DNA of 64,000 nt from Casuarina equisetifolia (lineage: Eukaryota; Streptophyta; Magnoliopsida; Fagales; Casuarinaceae): NCBI GenBank assembly GCA_028551475.1, contig CM052358.1:23958853-24022852 (forward strand). Reading direction: 5' to 3'. The notes under the pieces are model-generated. The model made no database searches, was not told the origin of the DNA, and saw only the letters and a list, made by a program, of their open reading frames with translations. Below, piece after piece: positions 23,974 through 34,596 of the stretch; position 1 is the stretch's first letter; each line of letters begins with the position of its first letter. Made by a program: the position numbers and the translations under genes.

Positions 23974-26900
23974 TCAAGCTGAGGGTCGAAAGAAGTCCAA
24001 GACCCTAAGCTTGCTAAGGAGATGATAGTGTTGATTTGTCCCTAAAGCCTTGGTCAGAATATCTACAGGTTGGTCACCACTCCCAACATGTGCTGTGCTA
24101 ATTAAACCATGACGTATTTTTTCTCGAATAAAATGACAAGAAACATCTATATGCTTGGTCTTCTGATGAAAGACTGGGTTTTCTGTCAATTTTTGCACTG
24201 CTTCATTATCACAATATAACAGCACTGGCTGTGAAACATTAATTTTCATATCTTTTAATAGACCAACCACCCAAACGATCTCACAAGTAGTGGTTGCCAT
24301 GGCCCTGTATTTAGCCTCTGTTGAAGAAAGAGTCACAACTAGTTGTTTTTTACTTTTTCAAGAAATTACTGAATGTCCAAGTGTAAGACAGAAGCCAGTA
24401 GTGGATCGACGTGTCATAGGGCATTTTGCATAGCTAGCATCATAGAAAGCTTGCAAGAGAAAATCATCATCTGAAGGAAAGAATAAACCAAGCCCTATTG
24501 TTCCTTTAAGATACTTGACAATGCAGAGAGCTGCCTCCCAATAGGATTGCTTGGGAGCATGCATGAATTGACTTAAGAGGTGTACGGGAAAAACAATGTC
24601 AGGGCGTGTCATATCAAGATAATTCAGCTTACCAATCAATTGCTGATAACTCAAGATGTTCTCAAATGGTGGATCATCTATTTGTGGATGAACTTGCTCA
24701 TCATATTTCAAGCTAGTAAATAAGACATTTGTCTCCATAGGATTTCCAACAAGCTTTACAGCTGATAGTCCCAATTCAGAGATCAATTCTAAGATATATT
24801 TACGTTGACTAAGATGCATGCCATTTGAATCTCGAAGGATCTCAACTCCAAGAAAATACTTGAGTTCTCCCAAATCCTTTATTCGAAATGTAGAATGAAG
24901 ATAGGCTTGTAAAACCTCAATTTCTTGTGTGTCATCACCAGTAATTAAGATGTCATCCACATATATGAGCACTAAAACAATATTATTATCTTGTCCTTTA
25001 GTGAAAAGAGAATAGTCATACAGTGACTGTCGATAGCCAATAGATACTAAAGCTTCTATAAACTTCTCATTCCACTGTCGTGAAGCTTGCTTTAACCCAT
25101 ACAAAGATTTCTTCAATCGACATACTTTGGACCCCCCTTCAAAAGGACTCCCAGGTGGTGGTTTCATATATACTTCCTCATCTAAATCTCCTTGTAGAAA
25201 TGCATTATGGACATCTATTTGTCGAATAGTCCATTTACGTTGTGAAGCAATAGATAATGCACTTCTAACTGTCACAGATTTTACTGTAGGAGAGAAAGTC
25301 TCATGATAATCGATGCCTTCTGTCTAACTATAACCCTTCGCTACTAGACGAGCCTTAAACTGCTCAATACTTCCATCGGCATGATACTTAATCTTGTATA
25401 CCCATTTACATCCTACAGGTTTTCTTCGTGGTGGTAGGTCTACCAGTTCCCATGTTCCATTCGATTCTAATGCTTTCATTTCCTGATCCATGGCATCTCA
25501 CCATCTAGAATCCTTAACTGCCTCATGGTAGAACAAGGGTTTTATCTCAGGTGAAACGGCTACTATAAAGTGTTGATGTGGAATGGGTAAATGTGTATAA
25601 GATACATAGTCAGATATGGGGTATATTGTATGGATGAGCCAACATTGTTGCAAACATAATCTTGAGTCCATATGGGTGGCTTGGAAATTCTAGTAGATCG
25701 TCTAGGAGGTGATGAAAGGACTGTAGGATTATGCATGGTTGGTGAGAAAGGATCATCCTCTGTCTCATCATAAGTGAAAACATGAGGTGATGTAGAAGGA
25801 GGATCTATAATCTCCAAGGTAGAATCATTGGGTTGGTTGCCTGAGATATTGGAAGTGGTAATATCTGGTGTAGTATGAATGGTTGTATCAGGAATGGAAT
25901 TTGATAGGGTATGAGAGATTACCTGAATATCTGAATTAGGGTTAACTCTGATAACTTGTTGTGCAGGCTCCTCATCTTGAGATGACATCATAGGGAATTC
26001 TGAGGAATGGGACCCATTCTTTATGTTTGTAAAAGGGAAAACATTTTCATGAAAATGAACATCACGACTCATAAAAAATTTCTTTCTTTCAATGTCATAA
26101 AGTTTATACCCTTTTTGCCCAAAAGGGTATCCCATAAAAATGCTAGGAATAGCTCGAGGGGCAAATTTGTCTTTATGCCCCACCACTAAAGCATAGCAAA
26201 GACAACCGAAGACTCGAAGTCTAGAAAGGTCAGGAGCTTTCCCATAAATCATCTCATAAGGAGATTTTCCATGTAAGACTGAAGAAGGAATGCGATTGAT
26301 AATGTGTATGGCAGTGAGTATACACTCACCCCAAAAACATGTAGGCATGTGACTTTGAAATTTTAATGCCCGTGTAACATCTAATAAGTGACGATGTTTA
26401 CGTTCTACCACACCATTCTGTTGTGGGGTATATACACATGAACTTTCATGCATTATACCCCGTGATGAAAACAATTTGTCATATGAGGAATTAAAGAAAT
26501 CAGTTGGATTATTAGAACGAATGCGTTTAATTCCAATGCTAAAATGATTTTGAATTGTGTTAAAGAAACGTTCCAAATGTGATATTGTTTCAGTCTTATG
26601 TTTCATGAGGAAAGTCCAAATTCCTCGTGAAAAATCATCAACAATGGTTAGAAAATATTTCGAACCATCATAATTTGGGGCATGATATGGTCCCCAAATG
26701 TCCACATGGATTAAATCAAAAAAAATTTTGACATTCTCAGTGTGAACAGTGAATGAATCACGTGTTTTCTTAGCAAGAGGGCAAACTGAGCAATGGAAAT
26801 CAAAAGACAGAAAATCTTTGAAATCATTCAAAAATTTAAATTTAGATAAAGACATGTGACCAAGTCTTGAATGCCATAAATGAAAATTAAGGTCATTACA

Positions 26901-28601
26901 TGCTGAAGTAATTGAAAGGGCCGGTGCAGTACCAGAAAATTTGCTAACATGCTTATTCCTAGAGTGCAAGAAAAAATAAAGTCCATGTCGCATTCTACCA
27001 ATTCCCTTGACATCACCCGTCAAGAGGTCCTAAAACACACACAAATCAGCATAGAAAACCACTAAACAATTATTCTCAGCAGTGAATTTAGCTACGGACA
27101 ACAAATTATATTTGAAATCACGAGAATAAAGAACGGTATGTAATTTTAAACCATCAACTAGGGTTATGGAACCAGTGTGGGTGACTTAGGTTAATTCCTC
27201 ATTTGACAGTTTAACATATCTAGACTTAGTCATGCATTTAACAGGAAATTCTAAGCAATTAAAATGAGTAGTAATATGATCACTGGCCCCACTATCTATA
27301 ATCCAAATATAAGGAAAAGATTCTAAAATACCTGCTCCATTAGCATGAGAGGTCCTACCATAGTCTTCCTTGATCAAATGAATAATGCGCTCATACTGCT
27401 CTGGTGTAAAAGTGCAATGACTAGGCTCAACAGTGGCCAAATTGACAGTAGAATTACTAGTAAAATTCTTGTGACCTGGGGGATAGCCATTAAGCTTGTA
27501 ACAAGCATCCTTCTTATGTCCAAAACGCTGACAATGCTCACATTGTGGTCCTTTAAGACGATAACAACTTTCCTTGCAGTGCCCCTTTTGTCCACAATGC
27601 TCACATTTGGGTTTGCTAGAAACCCTAGATGATGTATCATTTTGCCCTACTTTGAGCGAAAATGATGTGTCATTTTCGTTATGCAGAGGTGTTGTCCCAG
27701 TTGATCGCTTAGGCCCTGGTGTTGCAACAAGTGGCTCAAATGCGGACCAGCTTGTTGCGTTGATCCCATATCTCGACGTAAAAGCCTGAGAATCACCAAT
27801 CATCTTCTCTGGACCTCCATACCAGTATTCGGCATTGTTGGCGATGGAGTAAGCTTGCAAAACGTCAGGAAGTGGCCTCATGAGCAAAATCTGGTCTCTA
27901 AGATGAGAAAAGCGATCATCTAGTCCTTTCAAGAATTGATAAAACTTCATGCATTCTTGATGAAGTTTCCAACCGCCAGTTTTGGACATTTCCGGTGAAT
28001 CCAGAGCCATCAATGCTGCATACTCATCCCATAGTGCTCTCAAGTGATGAAAATAAGAAGCAATTGATCCACCCGATTACTTCGTGGAGCTTAATTCATT
28101 CAAAAGGTCATAGATTCGGGTCGGGTCGACCTGGCTGTAACGAGTACAGAGCTCCTTCCAGAGATCAGCAGCACTAACTGTGTAGATTAAGCCCTCATGG
28201 AGTTGCCCAGATAGCGAGTTAAGGATCCAAGAAAGACAAATTGCATTACAACGCTCCCAAATAGGCAAATAAGGTGAATTTTCAGCCGGAGCAGGGTATT
28301 TGCCATCCACAAATACCAACTTGTTCTTAGAGAGAAAAGCAAGTTTCATAGCACAACTCCAAATAGCATAATTACTAGAGCCATTGAGTTTAAAACCAAC
28401 CAAAGGAGCTCCACTAGTATCACCGGGTGGTAGATATAGGGGATCATTCGGGTCTGTGATGATCAGAATTGGGGAAACATAACCCTCATGATGATCCGAT
28501 TTAGAACCTGATTGATTCCCCTTTTCTTGGTGAGTTTTTCTAGCATGAGGAGCAACATATGGAGTAACCGGTGGTTGAAGAGAATCTGACTCAGTAGCCA
28601 T
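23974..28601 (-). pseudogene. Copia 2 gag-pol polyprotein, broken by six stops
   Basis: The start is ATG at 28,601 (MATESDSLQ). Gag carries two CCHC zinc knuckles (CEHCGQKGHCKESC and CEHCQRFGHKKDAC, near 27,510-27,620). The protease motif WIIDSGASDHI near 27,290 is intact. Integrase (about 26,000-26,980) has the HHCC finger and VDIWGPY, but the RSDNG motif reads RSNNP at 26,511, replacing the second catalytic Asp by Asn. RT has YVDD near 24,960. RNase H runs to 23,974. In-frame stops lie at 28,077, 27,186, 27,030, 25,498, 25,324 and 24,358. Each is one C-to-T or G-to-A step from a sense codon. Confidence 0.94.
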
Positions 28602-29060
28602 GATGAAACCAAAGAAGCCTCCAAACTACTCGTACCAAGAAATATCCAAGAGAAAAACAAATATTTGACAAAGTATCCAAACCACAACAGCAAACCAAAA
28701 TAGTCACAAAGTGCAGAAGCAAGGAGGAAAAAATACCAAAGATCGTGTGGCTGCTTGGTGTAGTCGATAAAGTCAAATTTGTTTGATCCGGTGTAGTGCC
28801 GAAGAGACAGAAAACCCATAAAGCAAAAGACAAAACTAGGCAGTGGCAAAGTGTACCCTTTTGGAGAGAGAAAACCAAGTGTACCTTTTTTTTTTAAGAA
28901 AGTCAATCCCGCACCTTTTGCTTTATTGTGGAGAGAGAAAACCAAGTGCACCTTTTCTTGAAATCGGAGAGAGAAAAGGTATGAAGAAAAATAAAGGCTG
29001 CCAAGTCTTCACTCAAGGCACCGTGAACAAAAACTAACCAAAGAATCCAACAAAATCGTT
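28602..29060 (-). other. Untranslated leader of copia element 2
   Basis: This lies between the 5' LTR with its primer-binding site and the gag start. It contains a local repeat at about 28,860-28,975, in which a GGAGAGAGAAAACCAAGTG-type phrase occurs twice and partly a third time. Minus-strand ORFs here (such as 28,463-28,951) overlap the leader and show no known domain. Confidence 0.6.
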
Positions 29061-29074
29061 GGCTCTCGATACCA

Positions 29075-29350
29075 TGAAGAATTTGATGAACTCTTGTATG
29101 TTTGGAACAAAAGCTTGTTTACTGATCAAGCAAAACCAAAACTAGTTACAAGAGAAAACAAAGCCGTAGAGAGAAGAACTCTTAATGTGCGGCTATTATG
29201 ATTTACATGTTAACTTAAGAGGCTATATATAAACATAAATGAGGCTTATACAAGGGAAACCCTAATATCTCATAATATAGGAAAATATATTGGGCCTTAT
29301 TCTAGGCGCAATATATGGTAACATAAATATAAAATCTTCAACCTTCGACA
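29075..29350 (-). repeat. 5' LTR of copia element 2
   Basis: This 276-bp LTR is expected to carry the element promoter. Its plus-strand ends are TG...CA. Confidence 0.95.
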
Positions 29351-29355
29351 GCTTT

Positions 29356-30278
29356 CACGTGTTTCGAGAATTTTAATTTTTTTTTTTAGCTTATTACGAC
29401 AGTTTATAAATTTGGAGCTGTCCGCGTTCTGTTTCTCCAAGAAAGGCAATTAATGTTCTTCTTTTACACACCTCAAAGCACTTTTTTTAGTTTCTATGCA
29501 AGAATTTATAAATTCAAACTACTGGCAATATTGGAGCAAACCATAAATTGTTGTTGACTTTATAATAGCTTATGTGTCAATTCCATTGGAAAATGCATAT
29601 CCTTTATTTCTTAACGCCTACTTTTATGAAAGTATTTTTGATTATGAATAAATATCTCTCTCCTACAAAAACTTTTACTTTTTAAGGTATTACATGTTTC
29701 TTCAATGAAGACAAACGACTATGCAATAAAACCTGCTTATAGTGAATTTTAAGCAATATTTAATTACGTAAATATTCAAGTCATTTTTAATGTATCTTAT
29801 TGTAATTTACGGGTTTTATGTGCATTAAAACATTTTCTTTTCAAAATCGAGTTACGTAAAAAAAATATTTTTCCTTTTAAAAAAATTGTGAACAAAAAAT
29901 TTCTGAAGCAATTTAAAACAATCCTCCTATTCTTAAACAACAACCCTGGAAATATTTTTCACACCACAGCTTCCACGTGACACTCAAAAGCAATGTGAAT
30001 AGACCTTGCTGCAAAGCAACTCTGAAGTTTCTTCATGTTGACTACCTTTCAACAAAACAACTAATGATGAACACACTTAGAAATGGCATGGGGACCCTTC
30101 GGACCAATTTCTACCTAAGGAATTGAGGAAACGGAGAGATTTCGGACTGGCAACTTTCTCTTGCTTTTCTTTGGAATTCTATCGTTCCTCACGCGGAAAC
30201 CCAGCTCACCAAGCCTTCAAAAAGCTTGTGTCTCAAAAATCTGCAAATTAGCCTTTGCACTCAGCTTTTGAGTCTCCG
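29356..30278 (+). promoter_or_regulatory. U-repeat remainder and probable promoter of TNL2
   Basis: The left part (29,356-29,500) continues the U-repeat interrupted by copia 2. A further copy lies at about 29,760-30,120, with the CACACCACAGCTTC and CTACCTTTCAACAAA landmarks. The last 150 bases before the start codon differ from TNL1. No convincing TATA box is seen. Confidence 0.4.
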
Positions 30279-31600
30279 ATGGCGTCTTTGAGCACTCGTG
30301 TAGTCCCTTCATCTTCTTCTTCCTCTTCAAATCCTCAATGGAGGTACGATGTTTTTCCCAGTTTCCACGGGGTTGATATCCGCAACGGTTTTCGAAGTCA
30401 TCTCCTTGCTGCTCTGTCACGGAAAGGCATTGTTGCCTTTACAGACGATGACAAACTGAAGCGCGGAGAAGATCTTTCTGCAGAGCTTTGGAAAGCAATA
30501 CAAGAATCTCAATGTGCGGTGGTTGTTTTCTCAAAGAACTATGCTTTCTCGAGATGGTGTTTGAAGGAGTTAACCATGATCGTGGAACTCTGGAGAAAGA
30601 AGCAGATGACTGTCTTTCCCATTTTCTATAGAGTGGATCCTACTGATGTGAAAAAGCAGCGGGGGACTTTTGCCGAAGCTTTCACTGAACATGACAAAGC
30701 CCACGAGGTTGATGAAGAACAAATTAAAACCTGGAGAGTAGCTCTGAAAGAAGTGGGTGGAATTACGGGATGGCATGTGAATAACAGGTATTATTACTTT
30801 AATTCGGTACAACAATTTTTTTCGGCTTCTCCTTGAATTTTGTTTGCTTTCTTGGCTAAAAAAAGCAATGTCAACTTGCAGTTTGTTAGAAATTTGATAT
30901 TAACTAGCTTCTATTGCACAGACCCGAAGCAGAATTCGTTGAAGATTTCAGTCGACATTTACTTCGTGAATTGAGAGGTAACTTGTCAATTAGTTTCGAG
31001 GGTCTTGTTGGAATGAAATCCCGAGTTGAAGAAGTGGTGGAACTTCTTTCTACTAGGGAGAATGATGTGCGTTATATAGGAATTCATGGTATGGGCGGCA
31101 TTGGAAAAACTACTCTTGCAGAAGCAACTTATAAAACAGTTTCTTCTCAATATGAAGTCAGCCGCTTTCTTGAAAATGGTAGTGCAGAAGCTGCAAACGC
31201 TCTAATTTATCTACAAGAACAACTTCTTTCCGAGCTTCTCAGGTATGACAAAATAAAGGTGTGTAATCGTCTAGGTGGGTTCAACTTGACAGCCACGAGA
31301 TTGGCTAATAGAAAGGCTTTCATTGTTCTTGACAACGCAGATCAAGAAACACAGATAGAAGCATTAGTAGGAAAGCGAACATGGTTTGGCCCAGGCAGCA
31401 GAATCCTTTTAATAAGTAGAGATTATCGTTTGTTAGAAAAATATGTAGATAATACCTATAAAGTTAAAGAGTTGACATACCATGAAGCTTTCCAACTTTT
31501 TAGTCAAAAAGCCTTTAAACAAGCCTTTCCTAATCAGGAGTTTGCAGAATTCTCTGAAAAAATTGTAAGTTGCGCTAATGGACTTCCTTTAGCACTTTGA
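30279..31600 (+). CDS. TNL2 5' part: possible TIR-NB truncated protein
   Basis: Exon 1 (30,279-30,787) joined to 30,922-31,600 gives 395 residues ending at GLPLAL. It holds a full TIR domain with the NADase catalytic Glu97 and the NB subdomain with its P-loop. The Leu of DVFLSF is Pro (DVFPSF) and the usual RGEDTR reads HGVDIR, both unusual. TIR-NB proteins are a known class that can signal or assist full-length receptors. Expression as such is an inference. Confidence 0.5.
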
Positions 31601-32604
31601 AGTTTTTGCTTCCTTGTTAGCAAGTGAAGAATCAAAGAGTGTTTGGAAAAGTGCTTGTGATCAATTTGTGGCAAATTTACATTCAAGTATTTTGCACAAT
31701 CTTCAATTAAGTTTTGATAGACTTGAGTATATTCAAAAACAATTATTTCTAGATATTGCATGTTTCTTTAATAAAAGAAATTTGCATAATATTTACCATG
31801 TATTGGAAAGCTTCGGTTACCATCCAGACTACAATATTAGAGTTCTCAAAGATAAATCACTTATAAAGAGCTCATATTTTGGACAACAATTGATGCATGA
31901 TATGTTAGTACAAGTTGGTCATCATATAGTTGATCAAGAGTCTTTGAAGAAGCCTAGTGGAAGAAGTAGATTGTGGCATTATGAGGATATCATTTACATA
32001 TTGAAGAATAATGATGTAAGTCATTGTCAAATAAATAAGTAAATGCAATTGCAATTATTTCATTTATTTGTTAAACATTTTCCATCACACTAATTCATTT
32101 CTCTTATCCTTTTAGAACGGAAATGCAATTGCAGTTGAAGGCATTAGTCTACTTTTAGACCATGGAGATAAGAAGCTACTCAATGTTGAAGTTTTCTCAG
32201 AAATGAATATGTTGAGAATGATTGAGATTAGTCCCAAAGAATCAAATTTTGAAGAAACTTTCTTTGAGATTACTCCTAAAATTACTTGTCCAAAGGATAT
32301 CTTTTGCTCAATTGAAGAATGGTTAGGGCATATCAATCCTTTCGAATTGATACTAAAAGACTCGTATCCTTTAGAATTCATGCCAAAAAGATTTAAACAA
32401 TGTCTAGGAAAATTGCAATGGGTTGGAGATCATTCGAAATTCATGCTAAGTGATAAGTTATGTTTAATAAATTGGTTTCAATATCCTTTACACTCTTTGC
32501 CTACTACTTTCCAATCAGAAAATCTTGTGGAGCTCAAGCTGCCTTGCAGTGATGTCAAAAAACTATGGAGTGAAAGTAAGGTACGATTTTGCCTTATATG
32601 AATA

Positions 32605-32649
32605 TGTGTGCATGTGTGTGTGTGTGTGTGTGTGTATGTGTGTGTGTGT
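32605..32649. repeat. GT microsatellite in TNL2 intron 3
   Basis: A TG/GT-rich tract with a few interruptions lies just after the exon 3 donor. TNL1 has a much shorter interrupted version near 7,147-7,170. Confidence 0.9.
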
Positions 32650-33189
32650 TTCTTCCTTTAATACTTATTCATTTCTTATCAATGATAGAGATTTGGAAAC
32701 TTGCGAGTCATTCACTTGAATTATTCAGTAAATTTGATAGAGACACCTAACTTAACAAAAGTCCTAAATTTAGAGAAGTTGGAGCTTTCATATTGTACAA
32801 GCTTGTCAAAGGTCCATTCATCTATTGGATTTCTCAAATGGCTTAAATTGTTGGATCTAAGTGGTTGCAAAAGTTTGAAGAATCTTCCAAAGAACTTGGG
32901 TTATGTAGAATCTCTAGAGGAATTGAATATATGCCAAACTTCAATAAAAGAATTACTATCCTCTATTTGTTCTTTAAAGAAGCTTAAAGTCCTAAAAGAT
33001 GGAGGTACTCTCTTAAATCCCATTAGTTTGCAGCCCTTTAAATCCTTTTCAAGTTTAAGCTCTTTAGAATCTCTATCTTTAGAGTATTGTAATCTATCGG
33101 ACAGAATGATTCCCAATAATCTTGATAGTTTGTCCTCACTTAAGGAATTATTTCTTAATGAGAACAAATTTAAGAGTACACCAAAATTT

Positions 33190-33621
33190 GTTTGGAAGCT
33201 TTCCAAACTTGAAGAACTTGATTTGTCATATTGTAATCTATTGGATGGAGGAATGCCTAATGATATTGGCTATTTACCCTCACTTAGGATATTATATCTT
33301 GATGGGAACAAATTTGGGAGTGTACCAGGATTTGTTTGGAAGCTTTCCAAACTTGAAACACTTAATTTGTCACATTGTAATCTATTGGATGGAGGAATCC
33401 CTAATGATATTGGCTATTTACCCTCACTTAGGATATTATGGCTGTATAGGAACAAATTTGAGGGTATACCAGAATTTGTTTGGAACCTTTCCAAACTTGA
33501 AAAACTTGATTTGTCACATTGTAATCTATTGGATGGAGGAATCCCTAATGATATTAGTTGTTTATCCTCCCTTAGGGATTTACACCTCAAAGGGAACAAA
33601 TTTATGACAATATCAAATAAT
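33190..33621 (+). repeat. Three tandem 144-bp LRR repeats in TNL2
   Basis: Units begin at 33,190, 33,334 and 33,478. Each is 48 codons and starts VWKLSKLE or VWNLSKLE, so each unit spans two leucine-rich repeats (LSYCNLLDGG and LRILYLDGNKF types). TNL1 has a single unit at 7,709-7,852. The units are nearly identical in DNA, indicating recent unequal exchange. LRR number affects which ligand a receptor can bind. Confidence 0.93.
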
Positions 33622-34596
33622 ATTTCTCAACTTTCAAATCTTAGTTGGCTTGACTTGCGTGATAATAGTGAGCTTCAAGCATTACCAAAGCTCCCATGTG
33701 CCTTACGTTATTCATGGAGATCAGGTTGTCCGTTGTTGGATACTTCTTCCATGAACAAGTGGGGTTCAGGCGTACAGACTCGGAAGAATACTTTTGGGGT
33801 TTCCTATCATGGTTACGATGGAAAATCTTACAAGATCTTACGTACGGACTCAGAATATACTTCAACATCTCATCTACAACATAAGTGGATAAGTTTCTTA
33901 CCGGTGAGTCTTTTACTCTTTTAAACGTTTGTGTATTGCATTGTTTAAAATGACCAAAGCAATCTATAGTCTTAAAGTATTATACTTAACGTCTTTATAT
34001 TCTTGATTTTTTTTGTTCAGGTCTGCGTAGATGTGGCATGCGGTCCTACGTTGGAATATGAAATCCATGAGTGGTTTGAGACGAGAAGCAACGGTTCCTA
34101 TGAAATTCAAGGTCGAATACAGGAAAGTGAAATTAGGAATCTTAAAGGAATTGCTCTGTTCATTGTTTATGAAGTGCGTGAGAGTTCAAATTCCAAAGGA
34201 TCCAATGACAGTAATCCCGCTATTGTCGAGATTGCTTGCCAAATGCGGTGTGAAAGAACTGGCTCTGAAAGTCTTGCAAGTCGCGTCGTTGAAGTTTCCC
34301 CTTCTGAGCGAACTGGTTTTGAACGTCGGCGAAATGGGGTTTGGGCGTTCGTATCAAATCTAGCTATTTGGAAATGCTTTAATAGTTGCAATTCTCCAGA
34401 AAGTGTCGACTTTACCCTTTCGGTTTTAGCGAAGAGTCCGAATATAGACGTGAAGGAGTACGGGATTCGTGGAGTAAATGAAGCTGATAAAGAAGACTGG
34501 TGTCGAGTTCTAAGTGAGATTTCTTTTCACGGATGGGCTCCAAAAGGCTTTGAGGATTTTTATTCTCACTCATTCGAGAGTTTCTTCTACTGTTAA

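Larger units (their letters stand above)
23691..29350 (-). mobile_element. Copia LTR retrotransposon 2, complete but decayed
   Basis: LTRs of 276 bp lie at 23,691-23,966 (3' LTR) and 29,075-29,350 (5' LTR), flanked by a perfect 5-bp target duplication GCTTT (23,686-23,690 and 29,351-29,355). The minus strand has a TGGTATCGAGAGCC primer-binding site right after the 5' LTR (complement of 29,061-29,074). A purine tract TTGAAGGAGGG lies before the 3' LTR. The LTRs differ at only five bases, so this insertion is clearly younger than element 1. It split a U-repeat about 0.9 kb upstream of TNL2. Confidence 0.96.
30279..34596 (+). pseudogene. TNL2: TIR-NBS-LRR disease-resistance gene with one frameshift
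   Basis: Five exons parallel TNL1: 30,279-30,787 (TIR), 30,922-32,015 (NB-ARC), 32,116-32,580, 32,689-33,903 (LRR) and 34,021-34,596 (post-LRR domain). Exons total 3,859 nt, which is 3n+1. The only lesion seen is one extra T in 31,596-31,598, giving TGA at 31,598-31,600 directly after GLPLAL. Domains include TIR with WCLKEL (Glu97), GMGGIGKTT, kinase-2 reading FIVLDNAD with the second Asp changed to Asn, GLPLAL, FLDIACFF and an intact MHD. The LRR region holds three 48-residue repeats. The ATG at 30,279 is preferred over one 24 nt upstream because it aligns with TNL1. A sequencing error in the T run must be excluded before calling this dead. Confidence 0.87.
31614..34596 (+). other. TNL2 3' part: open NB-ARC end, LRR and C-terminal domain
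   Basis: Downstream of the frameshift the other frame stays open across exon 2 to 32,015, then through 32,116-32,580, 32,689-33,903 and 34,021-34,596. Splice phases are consistent and no stop is seen. Such preservation suggests that the frameshift is recent or an assembly error. The last exon encodes the C-terminal domain that follows LRRs in many TNLs (VACGPTLEYEIHEWF through to the terminal Cys). Confidence 0.7.

Noticed and set aside
27345..27789. Plus-strand ORFs inside copia 2 gag
   Set aside because: They are antisense shadows of the zinc-knuckle part of gag.
28463..28951. 162-codon minus-strand ORF in the copia 2 leader
   Set aside because: It overlaps gag in another frame and the untranslated leader, with no recognisable domain.
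32525..32719. Cysteine/valine-rich 64-codon ORF
   Set aside because: Its CVCVC run is translation of the GT microsatellite in TNL2 intron 3.
33122..33607. 161-codon plus-strand ORF within the TNL2 LRR region
   Set aside because: It is a second frame kept open by the 144-bp repeats; the LRR frame is the real one.
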